Positions 18,218-26,889 are shown, counted from the stretch's first letter. The stretch: 64,000 nucleotides of DNA from Collinsella sp. (GCA_019419585.1 DXZQ01000002.1:1-64000); one strand, 5' to 3'. A program made the numbers and translations. The notes: generated by a model from the letters alone, not told the origin.

Positions 18218-21200
18218 ATGCTCATTCACCGTATAGCCGCGCAGCTCTACACTGCCGAGGCGCTGCAGACCGTCGAGGCCGGGCTCGATTCTGGCGAGGA
18301 CGTGACGCTGGCCGTGTCTCAGTCGGGTCGCACGCTTATGGCCGCCGCCCAGTTTGCGCGTCGTCCGCGCCCCACGGTCTACATCGTGAGTGGCGAGGAC
18401 GCCGCCGACCGCGCCGCACGCAGTCTGGCCGCCTATGTGGGCCTGGCGCACGTGTGCCGCTTTCCCGAGCGCAAGGACTACCCTTGGCGCGAGCAGGCGC
18501 CCGACGACGCCGTGGTGGCCCAGCGCTGCGAGGCTCTGGGGCGCATCGTGCGCGGCGACAACTGCATTATGGTCGCCTCGGCCCGCGCGCTGCTGCGTTG
18601 CGTGCCGCCGGTCGAGAGCCGCTACTGGGAGTCCACCACCTTTGCGGTGGGCGAGGAGATTCCCTTTGACGAGGTGCCGCAGCGCCTGGTGGGCATGGGC
18701 TACACCAATGCCGGTGCCGCCGACGCGCCCGGCCTGTTCCGCGTGCACGGCGATACCGTCGAGGTGTTCCCCGCGCAGGAGAAGGCACCCGTACGCATTG
18801 AGTTTTTTGGCGACGAGATCGATCGCATCCGTCGCATGGTGAGCTCTACGGGGCAGACCATCGGCAACGAGGACAGCATCGAGATCTTCCCGTGCCGCGA
18901 GTTGGCACTCACTGACGAGGCCGTCCACAACATGCATGTTGCGCTCTATCGCGCCAGCCAGAGCGATAGCAAGCTGGCGGCGCTGCTCGAGATGGTGGAC
19001 GCGCGCATCGTCACGCCCGAGCTCGACCGCTTTTTGCCGGTGATGTACGGCCAGACCGTGAGCCCGTTGGCGCATGTGAGCGGCAAAGCGCTTGTGGTCC
19101 TGTCCGAGCCGCGGTCGCTGTTCGATGACTGCCTGCGCGCCTACGAGGATATCGAGGCCCGTGCCGGCGAGGCGGGGATTGACCGTCTGGACGGTCTGTA
19201 CGTGCGCGCCCAACAGCTCGACTTTGGTGCTCAGCAGCGTCTGAACTACGTGAGCCTGATTCGTGCCGGCGGCGCGGTTACGGCCGAGCTCAAGATTGAG
19301 CAGCCGGCCATTGCGGGCTCGGACAATCGATTTATGACGCGCATTCAGGAGGTTGTGGGCAAGCGCTACGCCTGCGTGTTTGCCATTCCCGACCGCGGTG
19401 CGCGCGAGTCGATGGAGCTTACCTTTGGCGACGAGGGCATTACCTTTGAGGAGTCGTTGACGGCCGCCCCCGAAAACGCCGGCGTTATCGGCGACCGCGT
19501 GCGCGTGGCGGCGGCGGATTCTGCCGACCGTGCTGCCCGTCAGGAGGCCCATGCCTCGATTCGCGAGCGCCATGCCGACGCGCTCAACGCCCGCTCGCTC
19601 GAGGCGGGCGCGGCGCAGGCTGCCGTCGGTGCCGCCGTGCCCACCATCTCGCGCGGGCGCGTGACCTTTGTGGACGCCGCCCTGCCGCAGGGCGTGGTGG
19701 TGCCCGATGCCAATTTGGCCGTGTTCTCGATCGCCGACCTCAACGCCCGCATGGATGCCAATCGCGCCCGCAGCCGCCGCAAGGTTGACATTACGCAGAT
19801 CACCTTCCCGTTTAAGCCGGGTGACTACGTGGTGCACGCAACGCATGGCATCGCGCTCTTTAGCGAGATCGCGCGCCAGGAAGTGGGCGGCAAGGAACGC
19901 GACTACTTTTTGCTGGAGTATGCCGACGGCGACAAGCTCTATGTGCCGCTCGAGCAGGTCGACCGCATCACACGCTATGTTGGCCCCGACGGCGACAAGC
20001 CACGCCTGACCAGGCTCAATACCGCCGACTGGACGCGTGCCACCAACAAGGCGCGCAAGAATGCCAAAAAGCTGGCGTTTGACCTGGTCGACCTGTATAC
20101 GCGCCGCTCCTCGATTACCGGTATCGCCTGCCCACCCGACACGCCCGAGCAGATCGAGATGGAGGAGAGCTTTCCCTACGACGAGACGCGCGACCAGCTG
20201 GAGGCCATCGCCGACATTAAGGCAGACATGGAGGCGCCCAAGCCCATGGACCGCCTGCTGTGCGGCGATGTGGGCTTTGGCAAGACCGAGGTCGCCCTGC
20301 GCGCGGCGTTTAAGTGCGTGGACTCCGGCCGCCAGGTCATGGTGCTCTGCCCCACGACCATTCTGGCCCAGCAGCACTACGAGACGTTCTTTGAGCGCTT
20401 TGCCCCGTTTGGCCTTGAGGTCGAGGTGCTCAGCCGCTTCCGCACCCCGGCGCAGCAAAAGCGCGCGCTCAAGGCGTTTGCCGAGGGCACGATCGATGTG
20501 TTGATCGGCACGCACCGCCTGCTTTCGGCCGATGTGAATCCCAAGAACCTGGGCCTGGTGATCATCGACGAGGAGCAGCGCTTTGGCGTGCAGCACAAGG
20601 AGCAGCTCAAGAACCTGCGCGAGCAGATTGACGTGCTCACGCTCTCGGCAACGCCCATTCCGCGAACCATGCAGATGGCCACGAGCGGCGTGCGCGACAT
20701 GAGCCTGATCACCACGCCGCCGACCGGGCGCCGCCCCGTGATCGTGCACGTGGGGGAGTACGACCCCGACGTGGTGAGCGCGGCGATTCGCCTGGAGGTG
20801 GGTCGCGGCGGCCAGGTGTACTACGTATCCAACCGCGTCAAGACCATCGACGACGCCGTGGCGCGCGTGCACGAGGCCGCGCCCGAGGCGCGCGTGGGCG
20901 TGGCGCACGGCAAGATGAGCCCGCGCGAGGTCGAGGACGTGATGATCGAGTTTGCGACCAAAAAGATCGATGTGCTCATTGCCACGACCATCGTGGAAAG
21001 CGGTATCGACAACGCGTGCGCCAACACGCTTATCATCGAGGACTCGCAGCGCCTGGGCCTGGCACAGCTCTACCAGCTCAAGGGCCGTGTGGGCCGCTCG
21101 GCTACGCAGGCCTACGCATACTTTATGTTCCCGGGCGAGCTGCCGCTCACCGAGGAGGCCACGGCGCGCCTGACCGCACTTTCCGAGTTCCAGGACCTGG

Positions 21201-21850
21201 GCAGCGGCATGCGCATCGCCATGCGCGATCTGGAGATTCGTGGCGCCGGCTCGCTTATGGGCGCCGAGCAGCACGGTAACCTGTCGAGCGTGGGCTTTGA
21301 CCTGTTTACGCAGATGCTGGGCCAGGCCGTGGCCGAGGCGCGCGGTGACGACGATGCCGGCGTGGAGGCGGCGAGCGTGGGCATTAACCTGCCGGCCGAT
21401 TACTTCTTGTCCGAGGAGTACCTACCGGCGGTTGATCAGCGCGTGCTCGTGTACCGTAAGCTCGCGGCGGCCGAGGACCTGGAGAGCATCGACGAGGTGC
21501 AGGAAGAGACCGAGGCCGCGCATGGCGAGCTGCCGTTGGCGGGGCTCAACCTGTTCAACCGCGCGCGCATCCGTATTCGCGGCGAGCGCCTGGGGCTCGA
21601 GAGCGTTACGCTCAGCGGCGGGCGCATTACCTTCCTGGGCGTCGACGTGCCCAAGAAGGTGGCCTTTGAGTTTAAGACCCGCTATGGTGCGGTGAGCTTT
21701 CCCAAGAGCCGCAAGCTGTCGGTGCCCTACAAGGCGGGCGCCGGTGCGGGCAGCGGCCTGGGTCGCGGCCTCGACGCCAACGACGGCACCGGCCCCGTGG
21801 CGGCGGCGCTCATGCTGCTGCAGCAGCTGGGTGCTAGTGATGATGACTAA
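18218..21850 (+). CDS. mfd: Transcription-repair coupling factor
   Basis: A 1210-residue ATP-dependent translocase that removes RNA polymerase stalled at lesions and recruits UvrA. In order: a UvrB-like N-terminal module; the CarD-like RNAP-interaction domain ('FKPGDYVVHATHGIALFSEI', 'EYADGDKLYVPLEQVDRITRYVG') at about residues 530-590; a RecG-like helicase with Walker A 'GDVGFGKTEVALRAAF', 'IIDEEQRFGVQHKE' and 'LTLSATPIPRTM'; motif VI region 'QLKGRVGRSATQAYAYFM'; and the C-terminal TRCF domain. ATG 18218 follows GGAGGAACAGC. The gene ends directly at a short copy of the stop-codon-linked element described below. Confidence 0.97.
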   Translation: MLIHRIAAQLYTAEALQTVEAGLDSGEDVTLAVSQSGRTLMAAAQFARRPRPTVYIVSGEDAADRAARSLAAYVGLAHVCRFPERKDYPWREQAPDDAVVAQRCEALGRIVRGDNCIMVASARALLRCVPPVESRYWESTTFAVGEEIPFDEVPQRLVGMGYTNAGAADAPGLFRVHGDTVEVFPAQEKAPVRIEFFGDEIDRIRRMVSSTGQTIGNEDSIEIFPCRELALTDEAVHNMHVALYRASQSDSKLAALLEMVDARIVTPELDRFLPVMYGQTVSPLAHVSGKALVVLSEPRSLFDDCLRAYEDIEARAGEAGIDRLDGLYVRAQQLDFGAQQRLNYVSLIRAGGAVTAELKIEQPAIAGSDNRFMTRIQEVVGKRYACVFAIPDRGARESMELTFGDEGITFEESLTAAPENAGVIGDRVRVAAADSADRAARQEAHASIRERHADALNARSLEAGAAQAAVGAAVPTISRGRVTFVDAALPQGVVVPDANLAVFSIADLNARMDANRARSRRKVDITQITFPFKPGDYVVHATHGIALFSEIARQEVGGKERDYFLLEYADGDKLYVPLEQVDRITRYVGPDGDKPRLTRLNTADWTRATNKARKNAKKLAFDLVDLYTRRSSITGIACPPDTPEQIEMEESFPYDETRDQLEAIADIKADMEAPKPMDRLLCGDVGFGKTEVALRAAFKCVDSGRQVMVLCPTTILAQQHYETFFERFAPFGLEVEVLSRFRTPAQQKRALKAFAEGTIDVLIGTHRLLSADVNPKNLGLVIIDEEQRFGVQHKEQLKNLREQIDVLTLSATPIPRTMQMATSGVRDMSLITTPPTGRRPVIVHVGEYDPDVVSAAIRLEVGRGGQVYYVSNRVKTIDDAVARVHEAAPEARVGVAHGKMSPREVEDVMIEFATKKIDVLIATTIVESGIDNACANTLIIEDSQRLGLAQLYQLKGRVGRSATQAYAYFMFPGELPLTEEATARLTALSEFQDLGSGMRIAMRDLEIRGAGSLMGAEQHGNLSSVGFDLFTQMLGQAVAEARGDDDAGVEAASVGINLPADYFLSEEYLPAVDQRVLVYRKLAAAEDLESIDEVQEETEAAHGELPLAGLNLFNRARIRIRGERLGLESVTLSGGRITFLGVDVPKKVAFEFKTRYGAVSFPKSRKLSVPYKAGAGAGSGLGRGLDANDGTGPVAAALMLLQQLGASDDD

Positions 21851-21887
21851 CAGGTCGACGCTGCAAACGCCCCATTTGGGCAATCTG
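21851..21887 (+). repeat. Short copy of stop-codon-linked element A (after mfd)
   Basis: Begins at the first base after the mfd stop. It has box A (GTCGACGCTGCAAAC), a small GCCC-ATTT-GGGC hairpin and box B (GCAATCTG), but lacks the leading hairpin and the 3' half of the full element at 26476 and 62385. It lies in the leader of the PAP2 gene. Confidence 0.8.
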
Positions 21888-21906
21888 GTTCCATCGAAAG
21901 GAAAGC

Positions 21907-22770
21907 ATGTTCGGGTACATCTATAAGAAAGACGCCGCTGCTATCGCGGTTATCCTTGCCCTCTGCCTGGGCGTGGGCAGTTTCTTCGATTATCAGATTT
22001 CGAGCGCGCTGTTCAACATCGGCAGCATGTACGGTCGCTTTGTCGAGGCGGCCGGCGAGCTACCGTTTGAGCTGACGGCGAGCGTCGCGGGCGTTATGCT
22101 CGTGCGAGCGGTGCGCCCCGATTCCAAGGCAAGCAAGTGGCTCGCCGCGCTGGGCATTCTCATCAACGTGGGCCTGCTCGGCTACGAGATTGTCGGATCG
22201 CAGCGTGTCGGCGGCAAACTCATCGCGTTTCAGCTGGTGCTGACGTTTGTGCTGGTCATCGCTGCCAACCTTATCGCCTACCGCCTCACACGCGACACCG
22301 ATCCCGACGAGCTCACGCGCTGGGCGTTGATGGTGCTTGCCGTGTGGGTCGCTCAGGCCATTATCCTCAACGTGATCGTCAAGCCGCTGTGGTCGCGCCC
22401 ACGCATGCGCGTGATCGAGGTCACGCCGGGGCTCAATTTTCAGCCGTGGTGGGTGATCGGCAATCCCGACAAGTGGACCTATATTGCCGCCGGCGTGATC
22501 AAGGACGGCTTTAAGTCGTTCGCGAGCGGGCACACCGCGCACGCGGCGATCGGCCTTATGCTCGCCGGGCTTCCCGCGGCAGCCTTTGCGGAAAAGCCGT
22601 CGCGTCGCCGCGTGATCTTTTGGGCGGCGGCTGTGGTCGCGGCGCTCGTCGCCTTTGGCCGTATCGTGATCGGTGCACACTTTTTGAGTGACGTGAGCTG
22701 CGGCTTTGCCCTGGTGCTGGCACTTGAGTGTCTTGCCGCGCGCATTGCCTATCCCAACGGCGTACAATAG
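21907..22770 (+). CDS. PAP2-family membrane phosphatase
   Basis: A 287-residue protein with about six to seven membrane helices. The PAP2 acid-phosphatase motifs are visible in the second half: 'KDGFKSFASGHTAHAAIGLM' (SGH motif) and 'GRIVIGAHFLSDVSCGFAL' (R-x5-H-x3-D motif). The first KxxxxxxRP motif is seen as 'KPLWSRPRMR'. Enzymes of this type dephosphorylate phosphatidic acid, phosphatidylglycerophosphate or undecaprenyl pyrophosphate; which one cannot be told. CGAAAGGAAAGC precedes ATG 21907. Confidence 0.9.
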   Translation: MFGYIYKKDAAAIAVILALCLGVGSFFDYQISSALFNIGSMYGRFVEAAGELPFELTASVAGVMLVRAVRPDSKASKWLAALGILINVGLLGYEIVGSQRVGGKLIAFQLVLTFVLVIAANLIAYRLTRDTDPDELTRWALMVLAVWVAQAIILNVIVKPLWSRPRMRVIEVTPGLNFQPWWVIGNPDKWTYIAAGVIKDGFKSFASGHTAHAAIGLMLAGLPAAAFAEKPSRRRVIFWAAAVVAALVAFGRIVIGAHFLSDVSCGFALVLALECLAARIAYPNGVQ

Positions 22771-22815
22771 CCCCGTTTGAATCATCTGGCCGATACCCGG
22801 TAAGAGAGGATTGCC

Positions 22816-23841
22816 ATGCTCGCGTTTAACAACGACTATTCCCACGGCGCCCATCCGGCGGTGCTGCAGGCGCTCGTCGACACCAATATGGAGCCGCAGC
22901 CCGGCTACGGCACCGATGCGCACACCGAGCGTGCCAAGCACCTTATTCGCGAGGCCTGTCAGGCCCCCGATGCCGACGTGTTTTTTCTGGTGGGCGGCAC
23001 GCAGGCCAACGCGACGGTGATCGACATGCTGCTTGCGCCCTACGAGGGCGTCGTTGCTGCTGAGACTGGTCACGTCGCCTGCCACGAGGCGGGCGCCATC
23101 GAGTTTGGCGGCCACAAGGTGCTCACCATCCCCGGCTACGAGGGCAAGATGCACGCCGAGGACCTCGAGAACTATATCCAGGTGTTCTACGAAAACGAGA
23201 GCTACGAGCACACGGTGTTCCCGGGCGCCGTGTACGTGAGCCTATCGACCGAGTACGGCACGCTGTACTCCAAGGCCGAGCTCGCGGCAATTCATGCGGT
23301 GTGCCAGAAGCGCGAGATTCCGCTGTTTGTGGATGGCGCCCGACTGGCCTATGCGCTGGCAGCCGACGAGTGCGACATCACCCTGCCCGAGCTGGCACAG
23401 CTGTGCGACGTGTTCTACATCGGCGGCACCAAGTGCGGCGCGCTCTGCGGCGAGGCTGTGGTGTTCTGCGGCATGCACGCCCCGGCGCATCCCATTCCGC
23501 GTATTAAGCAGCACGGCGCGCTGTTGGCCAAGGGCCGCCTGACGGGCGTGCAGTTTGAGGCGCTCTTTACCAATGGCCTGTATTTTGAGATCGGTCGCCA
23601 GGCGATTGAGACGGCTCAGGCGCTGCGCCGCGTGCTGCATGAGCGCGGCTACGAGTTCTTCTTGGAGACGCCTACGAACCAACAGTTCGTGATCCTGCCC
23701 AACGAGGACATGGCCCGCATTCGTGAGCATGCCTCGATCGAGTACTGGGAAAAGTACGACGAGACCCACACGGTGGTGCGCTTTTGCACCAGCTGGGCCA
23801 CGACGCAGGAGGATATCGACGCGCTGGCGGCTGTCCTGTAG
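22816..23841 (+). CDS. Low-specificity L-threonine aldolase-like PLP enzyme
   Basis: A 341-residue fold-type I PLP enzyme of the beta-eliminating lyase/threonine aldolase family. It starts 'MLAFNNDYSHGAHPAVLQAL', has the substrate/cofactor loop 'LVGGTQANATVIDMLL', the Asp that pairs with pyridoxal nitrogen in 'PLFVDGARLAYAL', and the Schiff-base Lys in 'FYIGGTKCGALCGEAVVF'. Expected reaction: threonine or allo-threonine to glycine and acetaldehyde. GAGAGGATTGCC precedes the ATG; it lies 45 bp after the phosphatase gene, so co-transcription is possible. A strong terminator follows. Confidence 0.9.
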   Translation: MLAFNNDYSHGAHPAVLQALVDTNMEPQPGYGTDAHTERAKHLIREACQAPDADVFFLVGGTQANATVIDMLLAPYEGVVAAETGHVACHEAGAIEFGGHKVLTIPGYEGKMHAEDLENYIQVFYENESYEHTVFPGAVYVSLSTEYGTLYSKAELAAIHAVCQKREIPLFVDGARLAYALAADECDITLPELAQLCDVFYIGGTKCGALCGEAVVFCGMHAPAHPIPRIKQHGALLAKGRLTGVQFEALFTNGLYFEIGRQAIETAQALRRVLHERGYEFFLETPTNQQFVILPNEDMARIREHASIEYWEKYDETHTVVRFCTSWATTQEDIDALAAVL

Positions 23842-23858
23842 CCTGATGTAATGACGAG

Positions 23859-23902
23859 AGGCCGCCTTGCGCTGGGTTTGGCGCAAGGCGGCCTTTGTTT
23901 TT
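23859..23902 (+). terminator. Intrinsic terminator after threonine aldolase
   Basis: AGGCCGCCTTGCGC and GCGCAAGGCGGCCT are perfect 14-bp arms around an 8-nt loop, followed by TTGTTTTTG. Confidence 0.93.
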
Positions 23903-23918
23903 GAGGGGGAGGGGCTGT

Positions 23919-24509
23919 ATGCCCGAGATGTCCGAGCCGACGATTCGCCTGGCGACGCCCGATGATGCGCCGGCGTTGCTTGCCATCTATGAGCCGTATG
24001 TGCGCCAGACGGCGATTACCTGCGAATACGAGGTGCCGAGCGTTGAGGAGTTCGCCGGGCGTATCGAGCGTACGCTCAAGCGATATCCGTATTTGGTGAT
24101 GGAATTGGACGGGCGTCCGGTAGGCTATGCCTATGTGAGTCCGCTTAACAGCCGCGAGGCATACGACTGGTCGGTCGAGACATCGATCTACCTGGCGCGC
24201 GATGTGCGCCACGGCGGGCTGGGCCGCAAGCTGCACGATGCGCTCAAGCAATGCCTGATCGCGATGGGCATCACCAACATGTGTGCCCTCATCGCCGTGC
24301 CGCACGACAAGGACGACGAGTACCTGACGCACAACAGCCAGGACTTCCATGCCCATATGGGATATCGCCTGGTGGGTGCCTTCGACCGCTGCGCTCAGAA
24401 GTTCGGTCGCTGGTACGACATGTGTTGGATGGAGTTGGTCCTAGCCGAGCGCGTCCCTAACCAACCCAAACCAACCTGGTTCCCCGACCTCCCCAAACCT
24501 ACCATTTAG
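23919..24509 (+). CDS. GNAT N-acetyltransferase (phosphinothricin-acetyltransferase-like)
   Basis: A 196-residue GNAT enzyme. 'TIRLATPDDAPALLAIYEPYVRQTAITCEYEVPSVEEF' and 'VGYAYVSPLNSREAYDWSVETSIYLARDVRHGGLGRKL' follow the PAT/YncA group pattern including the acetyl-CoA loop (R/Q-x-x-G-x-G/A seen as 'RHGGLG'). The acceptor is unknown; relatives acetylate amino-acid analogues. ATG 23919 lies behind GAGGGGGAGGGG; ATG 23928 is a less likely alternative. The last codons and the stop (ATTTAGGGACAGG) lie inside a repeat unit, so the C-terminus may have been altered by repeat insertion. Confidence 0.88.
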   Translation: MPEMSEPTIRLATPDDAPALLAIYEPYVRQTAITCEYEVPSVEEFAGRIERTLKRYPYLVMELDGRPVGYAYVSPLNSREAYDWSVETSIYLARDVRHGGLGRKLHDALKQCLIAMGITNMCALIAVPHDKDDEYLTHNSQDFHAHMGYRLVGAFDRCAQKFGRWYDMCWMELVLAERVPNQPKPTWFPDLPKPTI

Positions 24510-24558
24510 GGACAGGTTAAACCACCACAATGGGGACAGGCACTTTCGTGGTGGTTAG
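24496..24558 (+). repeat. GGGACAGG-type repeat between convergent genes
   Basis: ACCTACCATTTAGGGACAGG, then AACCACCAC ... GTGGTGGTT as inverted arms around AATGGGGACAGGCACTTTC. The stop of the acetyltransferase (+) and the stop of the GntR gene (-, TAA at 24557-24555) both fall within it. The hairpin could terminate both transcripts. Confidence 0.8.
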
Positions 24559-25277
24559 CCGATGGGCTCGGTGTATTTGGCGCGGTCGGTGCGTTGGATG
24601 CGCTTGGAGATGTGCAGCGGGCGGCCGTCGGTGTCGTAGACGTAGTCAGTGATAAGGATCAGTGCCTGCCCGCGCTCAACGTTGAGCAAAAATGCCTCGT
24701 TTTGCGAGGCGTAGCACACCTCAAAGGTCTTGTGCCCCTGTGCCGGCGCGCGATGGAATTCCTGGCGCAGCGTGGCGTAGAGCGAACCGTTGATATCGCG
24801 ATCGATGAGCGACCCAAAGCTTGGCGGCAAATAGGTGGTCTCCAGGCACAGCGGCGCATCGTCCAGGTAACGCAGGCGGACAAGTTTGACAAGCTTGCTG
24901 CCCACGCTAGCGTCAAAGAACTTGGCCACGCTGCCCATTGCTTTGGCAAAGCCCGAGTCCACCGTGCGCGTGGTGGGCTTCATACCCTGTCCCTGGATCT
25001 GCGCCGTATAGCTCGAAAACACCAAGTTGTTCTCGTGGAGCGCCGGCGTGTCGGCCACAAAGGCGCCGCGCCCGCGCTCGGTTCGAATCAAGCCCTCGTC
25101 AACAAGCACCTTAAGCGCGTGGCGCACGGTACTGCGCGACAGCCCCGATTCGTCCATGAGCTCCATCTCGGACGGCAGCTTGTCTCCGCGCGCGTAGATG
25201 CCGGCGGCGATGCGGTCACGCAGCGTACCCGCCAGACGCTCGTATTGGGCCAAGTTCTTTTTTGACGAAGTGCTCAT
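24555..25277 (-). CDS. GntR/HutC-family regulator with UTRA domain (locus 1)
   Basis: A 240-residue repressor-type regulator. The N-terminal winged helix reads 'YERLAGTLRDRIAAGIYARGDKLPSEMELMDESGLSRSTVRHALKVLVDEGLIRTERGRGAFVAD'; the rest is a UTRA ligand-binding domain as in HutC, YvoA/NagR and FrlR. It is divergent from the SIS gene at 25483, and three similar TGTAT...AAC sites lie in the 205-bp gap, so it probably controls both genes. The ligand is presumably the phosphorylated sugar-amino acid handled by the SIS enzyme (inference). The ribosome site is weak. Confidence 0.92.
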   Translation of the reverse strand: MSTSSKKNLAQYERLAGTLRDRIAAGIYARGDKLPSEMELMDESGLSRSTVRHALKVLVDEGLIRTERGRGAFVADTPALHENNLVFSSYTAQIQGQGMKPTTRTVDSGFAKAMGSVAKFFDASVGSKLVKLVRLRYLDDAPLCLETTYLPPSFGSLIDRDINGSLYATLRQEFHRAPAQGHKTFEVCYASQNEAFLLNVERGQALILITDYVYDTDGRPLHISKRIQRTDRAKYTEPIG

Positions 25278-25287
25278 GCGAACAACC

Positions 25288-25444
25288 TGTATCTAACCTG
25301 TATGCTTACTGAACCAAGCATGTATCCAACATGACAACAAAACCGCTGATAATGGATTGCCGAAAACTTTACCAGCAAAATTTCTAAGACAAATATAGTA
25401 TACAACTAGTCGACATAGCCAAAACATGTATATAACTTGTATGC
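25288..25444. promoter_or_regulatory. Divergent promoter region with three GntR operator candidates
   Basis: TGTATCTAACCTGTATGC at 25288-25305, TGTATCCAACATG at 25321-25333 and TGTATATAACTTGTATGC at 25427-25444 share TGTATNYAACNTG. The first is just upstream of gntR, the last just upstream of the SIS ribosome site. GTATACAACTAGT at 25398-25410 may be a fourth, weaker site. The match to the GT-TA-AC core of HutC-type operators is partial. Confidence 0.6.
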
Positions 25445-25482
25445 CATCGAGAGCATCAAACGAGAAGAAAGGCTGATGCACG

Positions 25483-26475
25483 ATGACTACTCAGGAACAG
25501 GTTAAGGATGTCATCTCCCAGGTTTTGGCTGACAAGGCAGACAAGGGCGGCATCAAGCGCATTGTGTGGATCGGCGCCGGCGGATCTAACGGTGGTAACT
25601 ATCCTGCTCAGTACTTTATGGAGCACGAGGCTACGCAGGTCGTGAGCTCCAGCTACACCAGCAACGAGTTCGTGCACGCAACCCCTGCCTACGTCAACGA
25701 GAACACCCTGGCCGTCGTCGTGTCCATGCGCGGCACCAAGGAGACCATCGTCGCCGCCCAGGTCGCCAAGGACCACGGCGCCAGCACCATCGCCATCTAT
25801 GTTGACGAGTCCGGCCTCACCGAGGTCTGCGACTACAAGATCCAGTACGACAGCTTGGCCGTTGACGAGTCTTGCATGGGCCGCACCAACTCCGCCGTCG
25901 TGACCATGATCGCCATGGAGCTCACGCAGCAGACCGAGGGCTATGCCGAGTACGAGACCGCTATGGCCGCGTTCGACTTGGTCGACCCCATCTATCGCAA
26001 GGCCGTCGAGTACACCCGTCCGCTCGCTGCTAAGTGGGCCGAGCAGAACGCCGACAAGCCCTGCATCAACGTCATGGCCCAGGGCCCGCTCTTTGGTGCC
26101 GCCTACGTCTTTAGCATCTGCAACGTGCAGGAGATGCTGCAGATCGACTCCTGCACCATCAACACCTGCGACTTCTTCCACGGCCCCTTCGAGATTCTGG
26201 ACAAGCGCACCTCGCTGTTCCAGCTCATCAGCGTCGGCCGCAGCCGCTGCAATGACGAGCGCGGCATCCGCTTCGTCAACCAGTACGGTGGCGAGCGCGT
26301 CTATCAGCTCGATGCCAAGGAGCTCGGCCTCAACGACATCAAGGACAGCGTGAGCGAGTACTTCAACCACCTGATCTTTGCCCCGATCCTCAACAACGTG
26401 TACATGCGCGCTCTCTCTGCCGTCACCCACAAGGACTATATGACGCGCCGTTACATGTGGAAACTTGATTATTAG
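25483..26475 (+). CDS. SIS-domain Amadori deglycase-like protein (FrlB/FraB-like, copy 1)
   Basis: A 330-residue tandem SIS protein. Such proteins (FrlB, FraB, GfrE/GfrF) split 6-phosphorylated glycated amino acids into a hexose phosphate and an amino acid. Glu217 ('NVQEMLQ') and His233 ('CDFFHGPFE') are 16 residues apart, matching the Glu/His pair reported as catalytic in Salmonella FraB. Compared with the three other copies here it is divergent: 'QEMLQ' replaces 'EMQW', Asp230 replaces Glu in the 'GEYFHGP' motif, and 'SMRGTKET' replaces the usual S-x-S/T-G-x-T phosphate loop. It may therefore prefer another substrate. It is divergent from gntR and ends exactly at structured element A. Confidence 0.85.
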   Translation: MTTQEQVKDVISQVLADKADKGGIKRIVWIGAGGSNGGNYPAQYFMEHEATQVVSSSYTSNEFVHATPAYVNENTLAVVVSMRGTKETIVAAQVAKDHGASTIAIYVDESGLTEVCDYKIQYDSLAVDESCMGRTNSAVVTMIAMELTQQTEGYAEYETAMAAFDLVDPIYRKAVEYTRPLAAKWAEQNADKPCINVMAQGPLFGAAYVFSICNVQEMLQIDSCTINTCDFFHGPFEILDKRTSLFQLISVGRSRCNDERGIRFVNQYGGERVYQLDAKELGLNDIKDSVSEYFNHLIFAPILNNVYMRALSAVTHKDYMTRRYMWKLDY

Positions 26476-26650
26476 TTCCGCGGTTTTACCAAACCGCGGA
26501 ACGGCTCGACGCTGCAAACCCGCCAGAGCGGCAATCTGCCTTTCAGCTTCGGCGGCATGACCAGAAGGTCAATGCCGCCTCGCTTCAAGGCACCTTGCTC
26601 GCTCTGGCGGGTTTTCGCTGATGTTGCCAAGATATCGGTGTTGCCGTTGT
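26476..26650 (+). ncRNA. Candidate structured RNA / element A, full copy 1
   Basis: Starts at the first base after the SIS stop codon. P1: 11-bp hairpin 26476-26501 with TACC loop. Box A CTCGACGCTGCAAAC 26505-26519. P2: 26519-26530 pairs with 26600-26611 (12 bp). Box B GCAATC. P3: TGCCTT 26537-26542 with AAGGCA 26587-26592. P4: GGCGGCAT 26551-26558 with ATGCCGCC 26572-26579, capped by GACC-AGAA-GGTC and a bulged A. The conserved tail TTTTCGCTGATGTTGCCAAG follows. Compared with the glmM copy, the helices differ by paired changes while boxes and loop stay identical. The function is unknown; a relation to the Rfam motif Collinsella-1 should be tested. Confidence 0.65.
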
Positions 26651-26693
26651 TGCCTACTCATTGGGGACAGACTTAAATGAGTGCCCGCAGAGT

Positions 26694-26757
26694 GAGAGTG
26701 GATAATCTCCCGATTTTGGCCTGTTTGGGGGCTCAAAGTGGGAGATTATCCACTCTC
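26694..26757 (+). repeat. Element B hairpin, copy 1
   Basis: GAGAGTGGATAATCTCCC and its complement GGGAGATTATCCACTCTC form a stem of about 18 bp; the interior has the conserved TTTTGGCC and GGGGCTCAAAG. The arm carries GAGAGTGG / CCACTCTC where the other three copies have GAGCGTGG / CCACGCTC, a compensated change. GGGGACAG fragments flank it at 26663 and 26774. Confidence 0.85.
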
Positions 26758-26828
26758 GTGTTTTGGCCGGCACTTGGGGACACTCCTTGTGTGAGAGATT
26801 TTCCATTCGCCGATTTGTGCCTTGAAAA

Positions 26829-26850
26829 ATGTATATAACGACTATAACGT
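26829..26850 (+). promoter_or_regulatory. Probable GntR operator upstream of EamA transporter
   Basis: ATGTATATAACGACTATAACG: TATAACG occurs twice 11 bp apart. The half ATATAACG recurs, inverted, as ACGTTATATACGT upstream of the GntR gene at 34153 and in similar form upstream of the PTS genes at 28111. Confidence 0.5.
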
Positions 26851-26889
26851 AGTGTGAAACATATTGGAAACAATACCGAGGAGGCTGCG

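Noticed and set aside
17966..21274. A 1102-codon open frame on the minus strand opposite mfd
   Set aside because: It is a shadow of mfd caused by high GC at third positions. It has no ribosome site, its composition is dominated by Ala/Arg/His/Gly/Leu, and mfd on the other strand has every expected motif.
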